This document shows positions 33,388-40,936 of a stretch of DNA of 46,519 bases, piece after piece. The notes beneath the pieces are model-generated. The model saw nothing but the letters and a program-made list of their open reading frames with translations, did not search any database and was not told the DNA's origin. Position 1 is the stretch's first letter. Each line of letters starts with the position of its first letter. This stretch comes from Actinomycetota bacterium (lineage in GTDB: Bacteria; Actinomycetota; Actinomycetes; Mycobacteriales; HKI-0501). The stretch lies in contig JAVEDU010000003.1 in the NCBI GenBank assembly GCA_030840805.1, positions 1-46,519 of the forward strand. The letters are read 5' to 3'. The position numbers and the translations under genes were made by a program.

Positions 33388-33867
33388 GTGACCCCGCAGC
33401 TCCGCAGCGACCGGCTGGTACTGGTCCCGGTGACGCCGGCGACGGCCCGCGCGGTGGTGGACGGTGACCTCTCCGGTCTCCGGGCCGGTGCCGAGTGGCC
33501 GTCCGCGGAGCTCGTCGAGGGGCTGTCGGCGGCGCTGGAGCACGGCGGCGGGCTCGGTTGGTTCGTGACGCTCGACGGCGTGGTGATCGGCGACTGCGGC
33601 GTCCACGGCGGGGTGGACGCGGACGGGGACGTCGAGATCGGGTACGGCATCGCGGCCCCGTACCGCCGGCGTGGGTACGCCACCGAGGTGATCGGCGCGC
33701 TGATCCGGTGGGCGGGGGAGCAGCCCGGGTTCCGGCGGGTCGTCGCGCGGCGCGTGCTGGCCGACAATGTGGGGTCGCGGCGGGCGCTGGAGCGCAGCGG
33801 GTTCACGGTGGAGGAGACGCTCGGGCCGTACGTGGTCTACGCGTACCCCACGCGTGAAGGTGACTGA
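33388..33867 (+). CDS. GNAT family N-acetyltransferase
   Basis: The 159-residue protein has the RimJ/RimL-type GNAT layout: RSDRLVLVPVTPATARAVV at the N-terminus, VVIGDCGVHGGVDADGDVEI, the acetyl-CoA pyrophosphate loop APYRRRGYATEVIGALIRWA, and ADNVGSRRALERSGFTVEET. It should acetylate an amine, substrate unknown. CAGACT (33376-33381) is 6 nt upstream of the GTG, typical of a leaderless start. Confidence 0.88.
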   Translation: MTPQLRSDRLVLVPVTPATARAVVDGDLSGLRAGAEWPSAELVEGLSAALEHGGGLGWFVTLDGVVIGDCGVHGGVDADGDVEIGYGIAAPYRRRGYATEVIGALIRWAGEQPGFRRVVARRVLADNVGSRRALERSGFTVEETLGPYVVYAYPTREGD

Positions 33868-33970
33868 AAGTAGGACTGGCGTAACAGGCGCAACACCTGC
33901 ATCATGGTTCTCGACCGACCGGGTCGAGAGGTCGCTGGGGAAGGCGCACCTCGACAACCGGGAGGTCACT

Positions 33971-34462
33971 GTGCCTGCTCGTGGCGTCCTGTACGTCCAC
34001 TCGTCCCCACCCGCCGTGTGTCCACACGTCGAATGGGCGATATCGCGTGTCCTCGGGGTGCCCGTGCGCCTCGAGTGGTCCGCGCAGCCCGTCGACCCGA
34101 GCACCCAGCGGGCCGAATGCCAGTGGTCCGCGCGTACCGGTACGGCCGGCGCGCTCGCCACGGCGCTGCGCCAGTGGCCGATGATCCGTTTCGAGGTCAC
34201 CGAGGAACCCAGTCACGGCGTCGACGGCGAACGCATCGCGTACGTGCCGGGCCGGGGACTGTTCCGCAGCACGATGAGCGCCAACGGCGACGTGCTGATC
34301 TCCGAGGACCGCCTGCGCGCCCTGATGGCCACCGCCGCGAACGCCGAGGCGCTCCAGCACGGCCTGGAGAAGCTGCTGGGCACCGGCTGGGACGCCGAGC
34401 TGGAGCCGTACCGGCACGCCGGTGAGGGCGCGAAGGTGACCTGGCTCCACCAGGTGGTCTAG
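33971..34462 (+). CDS. DUF3145 domain protein
   Basis: The 163-residue protein matches the actinobacterial DUF3145 family over its whole length: VPARGVLYVHSSPPAVCPHV, EWAISRVLGVPVRLEWSAQP, RYEVTEEPS-like RFEVTEEPSHGVDGERIAY and the C-terminal GEGAKVTWLHQV. Function is unknown; the gene lies beside the fatty acid synthesis operon in many actinobacteria, including Streptomyces. GGAGG lies 5 nt before GTG 33971. The leader (33910-33928) holds a 7-bp hairpin CTCGACC/GGTCGAG. Confidence 0.88.
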   Translation: MPARGVLYVHSSPPAVCPHVEWAISRVLGVPVRLEWSAQPVDPSTQRAECQWSARTGTAGALATALRQWPMIRFEVTEEPSHGVDGERIAYVPGRGLFRSTMSANGDVLISEDRLRALMATAANAEALQHGLEKLLGTGWDAELEPYRHAGEGAKVTWLHQVV

Positions 34463-34478
34463 CGCTCCCTCCCGCAAC

Positions 34479-34533
34479 GATCATGGGGTTTGCCACAGGA
34501 CACGCGGGCGTGTCTGTGGCAAACCCCATGATC
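34479..34533. terminator. Large near-perfect palindrome between convergent genes
   Basis: Two 25-26 base arms (34479-34504 and 34509-34533) are complementary except for one bulged G, with the 4-base loop CGGG. The arms contain ATCATGGGGTTTGCCACA and its complement, more AT-rich than the surroundings. The hairpin lies in the 95-bp gap between DUF3145 and the convergent accD, so a bidirectional terminator is likely; its length and odd composition also fit a dispersed palindromic repeat. Confidence 0.75.
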
Positions 34534-34557
34534 AACGGGCCGAGGGGGGTGGCCTGC

Positions 34558-35970
34558 CTACAGCGGGATGTTGCCGTGCGCGCCTCGGCCGGCGGGCGCC
34601 GCCGCGAGGGCCTCGGCGAGCCGGCGGCGGGTGTCCGACGGCTCGATGACGTCGTCCACGACGCCGAGCTCCAGCGCCCGGCCGACCCCGCCCGCGATCT
34701 TCTCGTGCTCCGCGACGAGCTCGTCCTTCAGCGCCGCCCGGTCCTCGGGCTGCGCCGCGGCGAGCTTCCTGCGGTGCAGGATGCCGACCGCCGCGCTGGC
34801 GCCCATCACGGCGACCTCGGCGCCCGGCCAGGCGAACACCGCGGTGGCACCGAGCGAGCGCGAGTTCATCGCGATGTACGCGCCGCCGTACGACTTCCGC
34901 GTCACCAGCGTGACCCGGGGGACGACGGCCTCGGCGAACGCGTGCAGCAGTTTAGCCCCGCGCCGCACGACGCCGTCCCACTCCTGGCCGACACCCGGCA
35001 GGTAGCCGGGGACGTCGACCAGCACGACGAGCGGGATGCCGAGCGCGTCGCACATCCGCACGAAGCGCGCGGCCTTCTCGGCGCTGATGGAGTCGAGGCA
35101 GCCACCGAGCCGCAGCGGGTTGTTCGCGATCACGCCGACCGTACGGCCGGTGAGGCGGCCGAGGCCGGTCACCACGTTCGGCGCCCACTTGGCGTGCAGC
35201 TCGACCATCGGGGCATCGAGCACGCTGTTGACCAGGGGCTTCACGTCGTACGCGCGGTTGCGCTGCTCGGGCAGCAGCGCGCCCAGGTCCACCGGTGCGG
35301 CGGCGTCGGCCGGATTGAACCGCCCGTGGTGGCCGAACAGCGCCGAGAGGTCCCGGGCCCGGTCCATCGCGGCCTGGTCGGAGTCGGTGACGATGTGGAC
35401 GACGCCGCTGCGCCGTCCGTGCGGCTCCGGGCCGCCGAGCCGCTCCATGTCGACCTGCTCGCCGGTGACGCTCCGGACGACCTCGGGGCCGGTCACGAAC
35501 ACGCGGCCCTGCGGGCCCATGATCACGACATCGGTCAGGGCCGGGCCGTACGCGGCACCGCCGGCGGCCGGGCCGAGCACCACCGAGATCTGCGGGACGC
35601 GGCCGGAGGCCCGGACCATCGCCGCGAAGACCTGGCCCACCGCGTCGAGGGCCTCCACGCCCTCGGCCAGCCGGGCGCCGCCCGAATGCCACAGGCCGAT
35701 GATCGGCACCCGGTCCCGGACGGCGAGGTCGATGGCGTCGACGACGTGGCGGCAGCCCTCGGACCCCATCGCGCCGCCCATCTTGGTGGCGTCGGTGGCG
35801 AACGCGACGACCGGGCAGCCGTCGATGTGACCACGCGCGGTCATCACGCCGGAGTCGTCGCGGCCGGACACCGCCCGCAGGCTGCCCGCGTCCAGCAGGG
35901 TCTGCAGCCGGAGCTCGGGGTCGCGGAAGTCGCGGTCGTCCAGATCGGCACGCGAGGTCATGGTGGTCAC
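34558..35970 (-). CDS. accD: Acyl-CoA carboxylase beta (carboxyltransferase) subunit
   Basis: The 470-residue protein has both halves of the carboxyltransferase crotonase fold: KMGGAMGSEGCRHVVDAIDL with LWHSGGARLAEGV in the N half, and LVDVPGYLPGVGQEWDGVVR with TRKSYGGAYIAMNSR in the C half. It transfers CO2 from biotin to acetyl-CoA or propionyl-CoA, supplying malonyl-CoA for FabD. As the last gene of a FAS-II operon it is the counterpart of mycobacterial accD6. GTG 35970 has AGGAG 6 nt upstream; ATG 35961 is less well placed. The gap from fabF is 19 bp. Confidence 0.92.
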   Translation of the reverse strand: MTTMTSRADLDDRDFRDPELRLQTLLDAGSLRAVSGRDDSGVMTARGHIDGCPVVAFATDATKMGGAMGSEGCRHVVDAIDLAVRDRVPIIGLWHSGGARLAEGVEALDAVGQVFAAMVRASGRVPQISVVLGPAAGGAAYGPALTDVVIMGPQGRVFVTGPEVVRSVTGEQVDMERLGGPEPHGRRSGVVHIVTDSDQAAMDRARDLSALFGHHGRFNPADAAAPVDLGALLPEQRNRAYDVKPLVNSVLDAPMVELHAKWAPNVVTGLGRLTGRTVGVIANNPLRLGGCLDSISAEKAARFVRMCDALGIPLVVLVDVPGYLPGVGQEWDGVVRRGAKLLHAFAEAVVPRVTLVTRKSYGGAYIAMNSRSLGATAVFAWPGAEVAVMGASAAVGILHRRKLAAAQPEDRAALKDELVAEHEKIAGGVGRALELGVVDDVIEPSDTRRRLAEALAAAPAGRGAHGNIPL

Positions 35971-35989
35971 ATCGGTCTCCTGTCGCAGG

Positions 35990-37216
35990 TCAGGCTCGCG
36001 TGAACGCGAGCGCGACGTTGTGGCCGCCGAAGCCGAACGAGTCGTTCACCGCGGCGTCGAGGGACGTGTGGCGGGCCGCCACGCGAGCGATGTCCAGCCC
36101 GATGTCGTCGTCGGGGTCGTCGAGGTTGAGGGTCGGCGGGATGACGCCGTCGCGGAGTGCCAGCACGGTGGCGATCGACTCCACCGCACCGGCCGCGCCC
36201 AGCATGTGGCCGAGCATGGACTTCGGGGCCGTCACCACGGCGTGGTCGCCGATCGCGGTCCGGATCGCGCGGCCCTCCGCGATGTCGCCGAGCGGCGTGG
36301 ACGTGGCGTGGGCGTTCACGTGACCCACGTCCGTACCCACGAGATCGGCGTCCAGGAGGGCGAGCTGCAGGGCCCGGGTCGCGCCCCGGCCGTGCGGCTC
36401 GGGCTGGACGAGGTCGTGCCCGTCCGCGCTGACCCCGGAACCGGCCAGCACAGCGTGGACCCGGGCACCGCGGGCCCGGGCGAACTCGGCCCGCTCCAGC
36501 ACCATGATGCCGGCGCCCTCGGCGAGGACGAAGCCGTCCCGGCCCTTGTCGAACGGGCGGGACGCCCGGGTGGGCTCGCCGTTGCGGGTCGACATGGCCC
36601 GCATGTTCGCGAAGCCCGCAATCGTGATCGGGTGGACGCACGCCTCGCTGCCGCCGGCGACGACGACGTCGTAGCGGCCGGACCGCAGGAAGTCGAGCGC
36701 CAGCGCGATCGCCTCGGCGCCCGAGGCGCAGGCGCTCACCGGCGCGGTGACCCGGCCCCGGGCGCCGACCTCGAGGCCGACGACCGCGGCCGGGCCGTTC
36801 GGCATCAGCATGGGGATCGTCAGCGGGGACACCTTGCGGGGTCCGCTCGCCTCCAGGATGTTGTCCTGCTCCAGCAGGCTCAGCGCGCCGCCGATGCCGG
36901 TGCCGACGACCACGGCGATGCGCTCCGGGTCGACCTCGGGTGCGCCCGCGTCGGCCCACGCCTCGCGCGCCGCGACCAGGGCCACCTGCTCGCACCGGTC
37001 GAGGCGACGGGCCCGGACCCGCTCGAGCGTCTCGGTCGGCTCGATGGCGAGCCGACCGGCAATCTGGACCGTGAGCTGCTCGGCCCATTCCTCCTCGAGG
37101 CGCACCACACCGGAGCGCCCCTCGAGCATCGCCGCCCAGGTCGACGCGACATCCCCGCCGAGCGGGGTCGTCGCGCCGAGCCCGGTGACGAGCACCTCGT
37201 CGTGGCGTGCTGTCAC
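35990..37216 (-). CDS. fabF: Beta-ketoacyl-ACP synthase II (FabF/KasA)
   Basis: The 408-residue condensing enzyme has the Cys-His-His set: APVSACASGAEAIALAL (nucleophile Cys), NAHATSTPLGD and SMLGHMLGAAG, with EGAGIMVLE and NDSFGFGGHNVALAF. It elongates acyl-ACP with malonyl-ACP in type II fatty acid synthesis. Only one such synthase is present here, where mycobacteria have kasA and kasB. Its GTG start overlaps the acpP stop by 4 bp (GTGA at 37213-37216), so the two are translationally coupled. Confidence 0.94.
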   Translation of the reverse strand: MTARHDEVLVTGLGATTPLGGDVASTWAAMLEGRSGVVRLEEEWAEQLTVQIAGRLAIEPTETLERVRARRLDRCEQVALVAAREAWADAGAPEVDPERIAVVVGTGIGGALSLLEQDNILEASGPRKVSPLTIPMLMPNGPAAVVGLEVGARGRVTAPVSACASGAEAIALALDFLRSGRYDVVVAGGSEACVHPITIAGFANMRAMSTRNGEPTRASRPFDKGRDGFVLAEGAGIMVLERAEFARARGARVHAVLAGSGVSADGHDLVQPEPHGRGATRALQLALLDADLVGTDVGHVNAHATSTPLGDIAEGRAIRTAIGDHAVVTAPKSMLGHMLGAAGAVESIATVLALRDGVIPPTLNLDDPDDDIGLDIARVAARHTSLDAAVNDSFGFGGHNVALAFTRA

Positions 37217-37458
37217 GCCTGCCCCTTCTCGATGTAGGACACGGCATCACCGACCGTGCGGAGGTTCTGCACGTCGTCGTCCGGGATCTTCACGCCGAAC
37301 CGCTCCTCGGCGGCCACGACGACCTCGACCATGGACAGCGAGTCGACGTCGAGGTCGTCCTGGAACGCCTTCTCGTCGCTCACGTCGTCGGGCTGGACGT
37401 CGGCGATCTCCTCGAGGATCTCGGCCATACCGGTACGGATCTCGTCACGCGTAGCCAC
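37213..37458 (-). CDS. acpP: Acyl carrier protein
   Basis: The 81-residue acidic helical protein has the phosphopantetheine site DLDVDSLSMVEVVVAAEE with Ser40 as attachment residue, preceded by TRDEIRTGMAEILEEIADVQ. It carries growing acyl chains between FabD, FabH and FabF. GTG 37458 has AAAGGA about 10 nt upstream. It lies between fabH (38 bp upstream) and fabF (overlapping), as in Streptomyces. Confidence 0.94.
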   Translation of the reverse strand: MATRDEIRTGMAEILEEIADVQPDDVSDEKAFQDDLDVDSLSMVEVVVAAEERFGVKIPDDDVQNLRTVGDAVSYIEKGQA

Positions 37459-37496
37459 TTGGGTGGTGTCCTTTCGGGGTCGGATGGGGTGAACCG

Positions 37497-38453
37497 TCAC
37501 GGACAGGTGATGACCTGTCCGGCGTAGGTGAGGCCGCCGCCGAAGCCGAGGAGCAGCACGGGGGACCCGGAGGCCACCTCGCCGCGCTCGACCATCTTCG
37601 ACAGGGCGATGGGGATCGAGGCCGCCGAGGTGTTGCCGGACTCGACGATGTCGTGCGCGACGACCGCGTTGTCCGCGCCGAGCTTGCGGGCGATCGCGTC
37701 GATGATGCGGATGTTCGCCTGGTGCGGGACGAAGGCGGCCAGCTCGGACGGGTCGATCCCGGCCTTGGCGCACGCCTCGCGGCCGATCGGGGCGAGTCCG
37801 GTGGTGGCCCAGCGGAACACCGCCTGGCCCTCCTGCTTGATCTTGCCTTCCCGGTCCTCGATGCGGATCGCGGCACCCTTGGAACCGTCGCTGCCCCACA
37901 CGACCGGGCCGATGCCCGGCTCGTCGGAACCCGAGACGATCGCCGCGCCGGCACCGTCGGCGAAGATGATGCAGGTCGTCCGGTCGTCCCAGTCGACCCA
38001 GTCCGACAGCTTCTCGACGCCGATCACGAGGACGTTCGTCGCCGCGCCGGCCATGATCGCGTGGTTCGCGTTCGCCAGCGAGTAGGCGAAGCCCGAGCAG
38101 GCGGTGTTGACGTCGAACGCGCCCGGGGCGTTCATGCCCATCCGCGTCGCGACCGCGGCGGAGACGTTCGGGAGCGACGTCTCGGCGGTACAGGTCGCGA
38201 CGATCACGAGGTCGATGTCCTCGGCGGTGAGCCCGGACGCGGCGAGGGCCTTCTCGCCCGCCGCCACGGCCATGTCGGTCACCGTCTCGGTGGGTTCGGC
38301 GATCCGGCGGCTGACGATGCCGACCCGGTCGCGGATCCACTCGTCGTTCGTGTCGACGCGCTGGGAGAGTTCGTCGTTGGTGACGACGCGTGCCGGCTGG
38401 TAGTGCCCCAGCGACACGATCCGGGCCCCCGCGGGACCGGTCGGTGCCCTCAT
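37497..38453 (-). CDS. fabH: Beta-ketoacyl-ACP synthase III (FabH)
   Basis: The 318-residue enzyme has the FabH triad: VNTACSGFAYSLANA (Cys), FVPHQANIRIIDAIARKL (His) and ESGNTSAASIPIAL (Asn), with ending LLLGFGGGLTYAGQVI. It starts fatty acid synthesis by condensing acyl-CoA with malonyl-ACP; actinomycete FabH often takes branched starters. ATG 38453 overlaps the fabD stop by 4 bp (ATGA), so the longer upstream frame is not used. Confidence 0.94.
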   Translation of the reverse strand: MRAPTGPAGARIVSLGHYQPARVVTNDELSQRVDTNDEWIRDRVGIVSRRIAEPTETVTDMAVAAGEKALAASGLTAEDIDLVIVATCTAETSLPNVSAAVATRMGMNAPGAFDVNTACSGFAYSLANANHAIMAGAATNVLVIGVEKLSDWVDWDDRTTCIIFADGAGAAIVSGSDEPGIGPVVWGSDGSKGAAIRIEDREGKIKQEGQAVFRWATTGLAPIGREACAKAGIDPSELAAFVPHQANIRIIDAIARKLGADNAVVAHDIVESGNTSAASIPIALSKMVERGEVASGSPVLLLGFGGGLTYAGQVITCP

Positions 38454-39616
38454 CTGTCTGCTCCCGTCGGGTGGAGGCGTGCCAGCGGCGCTCCCGGCGC
38501 GACGGGATCGTCGGCGTCGGCGAGCCACTCGACCAGGACCCCAGTGTGGGCGCTCACCACGTCGATCGCTCCCTGGCGGGTGAGGACGTGGCCGACCACG
38601 GAACCGGCGCTCACCGGGTCGCCGAGCGCGACCGCGGCGGGCGTGAACGACCCCGCCGCGGGTGCGACCGCGACGTGGAACTGGACACTGGAGTCCAGCC
38701 AGTGATGCGTCGCGTGCCGGGCGGCGAACTCGCGCGCGGCGGTGAGGTCGTCGGGCGTGTTCACGGTGAGGATCTCGGCGCCCTTGAGGGTCCGCTTGGC
38801 CAGGCCGGCGAGCGTGCCGGCCGGGGCCAGCTCGATGATGCCGGTGACGCCGAGCAGCGACATCGTGTCCTGGCAGAGGTCCCAGCGGACCGGCGAGGTG
38901 ACCTGGCGGACCAGCCGGCCCAGGCCCTCGGCGCCGGTGGTCACCGCGGTGCCGTCTCCGTTCGACAGCAGCATCTTGGCCGGGTCGGTCGTGGTGACCC
39001 CGGCGGCAACGGCCTCGAGCGCGGCCTGGGCCGGGGCCATGTACGGCGTGTGGAAGGCGCCGGCGACCTGCAGCGGGATGACCTTGGCCTTCGCGGGCGG
39101 GTTCTCCTTGAGGCGGGCGAGTCCGTCCAGCGACCCGGCGGCGACGACCTGGCCGGCACCGTTGCGGTTGGCCGGGTACAGGCCCTGCTCGGCGATCGCC
39201 GCGAGCACCTCGTCCGGGTCGCCACCGAGGACGGCGCTCATGCCGGTCGGCTCCAGGGCGCAGGCCGCGGCCATCTCCCGGCCGCGGACCGCGGCGAGCG
39301 TCACGGCCGTCTCCGGCGTCAGCATCCCGGCGAGCGCGGCGGCGGTGAGCTCACCCACGCTGTGCCCGGCGACCACCTGGGCATCGGACATCGGCAGGAA
39401 GTCGGCGGTGATCAGTCCGGCGGCGACGAGCAGCGGCTGCGTCTTGGCGGTGTCCTTGATCTCCTCGGCGTCGGCCTTCGTCCCGAGGTGGACGAGATCC
39501 ACGCCGGCGAGGGCGGAGAGCCACCGCAGACGCGCGGTGACACCGGGGAGGTCGAGCCAAGGGGTGAGGAACCCTGGCTTCTGGGAGCCCTGTCCGGGCG
39601 CGAGGACGGCTAGCAC
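38450..39616 (-). CDS. fabD: Malonyl-CoA:ACP transacylase with C-terminal biotinyl/lipoyl-like domain
   Basis: The 388-residue protein opens with LAVLAPGQGSQKPGFL and has the acyltransferase GHSVGEL (Ser86) and GAFHTPYM (His) motifs, covering residues 1 to about 295. E. coli FabD is about 309 residues. The extra tail (about residues 311-388) reads GSFTPAAVALGDPVSAGSVV, TRQGAIDVVSAHTGVLVEWL and DPVAPGAPLARLHP, a barrel-sandwich biotinyl/lipoyl-like domain in which the usual tip Lys is absent. It loads malonate onto ACP; the tail might dock partner proteins. The start is GTG with a weak Shine-Dalgarno. Confidence 0.92.
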   Translation of the reverse strand: MLAVLAPGQGSQKPGFLTPWLDLPGVTARLRWLSALAGVDLVHLGTKADAEEIKDTAKTQPLLVAAGLITADFLPMSDAQVVAGHSVGELTAAALAGMLTPETAVTLAAVRGREMAAACALEPTGMSAVLGGDPDEVLAAIAEQGLYPANRNGAGQVVAAGSLDGLARLKENPPAKAKVIPLQVAGAFHTPYMAPAQAALEAVAAGVTTTDPAKMLLSNGDGTAVTTGAEGLGRLVRQVTSPVRWDLCQDTMSLLGVTGIIELAPAGTLAGLAKRTLKGAEILTVNTPDDLTAAREFAARHATHHWLDSSVQFHVAVAPAAGSFTPAAVALGDPVSAGSVVGHVLTRQGAIDVVSAHTGVLVEWLADADDPVAPGAPLARLHPTGADR

Positions 39617-39684
39617 GTCTCTGACTGTGACGGGTCGGAGAGCACGACGACGATGTTGACGCTGACCAATCGGGCCGTCGGACT

Positions 39685-39701
39685 TTGTAGGTGTCCTACA
39701 A
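39685..39701. promoter_or_regulatory. 17-bp palindrome upstream of fabD, candidate FasR operator
   Basis: TTGTAGG (39685-39691) and CCTACAA (39695-39701) form a perfect 7+7 palindrome with centre TGT. It overlaps the stop codon of fasR (39696-39698) and lies 69 bp upstream of fabD. FasR of S. coelicolor activates the fab operon, so this is a plausible FasR or other regulator site. The gap from 39617 to 39695 holds no convincing promoter hexamers. Confidence 0.55.
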
Positions 39702-40850
39702 CGGAGGGTCGTCCAGGCGCCCTATCGACAGTGCCAGGCGGAGGCTGAATGCATCCCGAGCGTCGAATGGTGACAGGGCACACACGTCCGTGACCCGCCG
39801 AAGTCGGTAACGGACCGTGTTCGGGTGGACGAACAGCAGTCGCGCCGCGCCCTCCAGGCTGGCGCCGCTGTCGAAGTACACCGAGAGCGTCTCCAGCAGC
39901 GCGCCACCGGCCGCCGCCAGCTCGACGTACCGCTGCCGCAGGTCCTCGCGGGCCGTCGGATCGCCGGCGACGACCCGTTCCGGCAGCAGCTCGGCGGCCG
40001 CCACCGGACGCGGTGCGGTGGGCCACGCGGCGACCGCCCGCCACGCGGCGAGGGCGGCGCGGGCCGACTCCGTGGCCTCGGCCAGCGTCGGGACCGGATG
40101 CCCGACCACCACCGGCCCGTCGCCGAACTCGGCCAGCAGCGGGGCGACCGCCTTCACCGGGTCCTCGGAGCGGCCCAGGACGACCACCAGACGGTCCGGC
40201 TGGACACCCGCGAGGATCTCCAGCCCGGCACGCCGGCCGGCGCGCTCCACGGCGTCCAGGGCCGCGTCCGCGTCCCCGGGCGGCGGGCTGCCGATCGCGA
40301 CGGCGATCGGCGTGACGTCCGCCCAGCCGAGGGCCGCCGACCGTCCGGCCACCACCTCGGCGTCGCCGCGCACCAGCGCGTCCACCAGCAGGGCCTGCAG
40401 CCGGGCGTCCCAGGCACCACGGCTCTCTGCCGCCCGGGCGTACACGTGGGCGGCGGCGAAGGCCACCTCGCGGGAGAAGCGCAGGACGGACTCGCGGAGC
40501 GCCTGCTCCTCGCCCGGCGCCGCGAGATGGGGGACCTGCTCCTCGACGACCTCGACGGTGACCTTCACGAGCGCCACGACCTGCTGGAGACTCACCGACC
40601 GGGCGAGGTCCCGGGGGGCTGCGGCGAACACGTGCCCGGACACCTCCGGGGGTGCCGCGGGGTTGCGCATCCACTCGACGAGCGCCGCGATCCCGGCCTG
40701 GGCGACGAGCGTCACCCAGGACCGCTGGTCCGCGGGCATGGAGCGGAACCAGGGCAGGTTCTCGTCCATCCGGGACACGCTCTGGGTCGCGAGCGCGCCC
40801 GAGGCGCGCTCCAGGCGGCGCAGCGTGTTGGCGAGGCGGGGGCGGGACAC
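39696..40850 (-). CDS. fasR: PucR-family regulator of fatty acid synthesis
   Basis: The 384-residue protein ends in a PucR-type helix-turn-helix (SVYFDSGASLEGAARLLFVH, then NTVRYRLRRVTDVCAL) with a GGDEF-like/CdaR central part (ADVTPIAVAIGSPPPGDADA). The position, directly upstream of fabD, is that of FasR in Streptomyces and Rv2242 in mycobacteria, which activate or bind the fab promoter in response to acyl-CoA. CAGGCT on the minus strand (40858-40863) is 7 nt before GTG 40850, suggesting a leaderless transcript. The aceE terminator lies just upstream. Confidence 0.9.
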   Translation of the reverse strand: MSRPRLANTLRRLERASGALATQSVSRMDENLPWFRSMPADQRSWVTLVAQAGIAALVEWMRNPAAPPEVSGHVFAAAPRDLARSVSLQQVVALVKVTVEVVEEQVPHLAAPGEEQALRESVLRFSREVAFAAAHVYARAAESRGAWDARLQALLVDALVRGDAEVVAGRSAALGWADVTPIAVAIGSPPPGDADAALDAVERAGRRAGLEILAGVQPDRLVVVLGRSEDPVKAVAPLLAEFGDGPVVVGHPVPTLAEATESARAALAAWRAVAAWPTAPRPVAAAELLPERVVAGDPTAREDLRQRYVELAAAGGALLETLSVYFDSGASLEGAARLLFVHPNTVRYRLRRVTDVCALSPFDARDAFSLRLALSIGRLDDPPL

Positions 40851-40883
40851 GTCGTTCAGCCTGCCATCCCGGGGCCACGACGT

Positions 40884-40922
40884 GATCAGCCCCTCCGCGC
40901 CGGTGGCGCGGAGGGGCTGATC
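40884..40922 (-). terminator. aceE terminator hairpin
   Basis: Arms 40884-40901 and 40905-40922 are perfectly complementary over 18 bp with loop GGT. The hairpin lies 14 bp beyond the aceE stop codon on its transcript, with no U-tract, the I-shaped form often seen in actinobacteria. It also insulates fasR from aceE. Confidence 0.85.
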
Positions 40923-40936
40923 GGGGTCCTGCGGTG

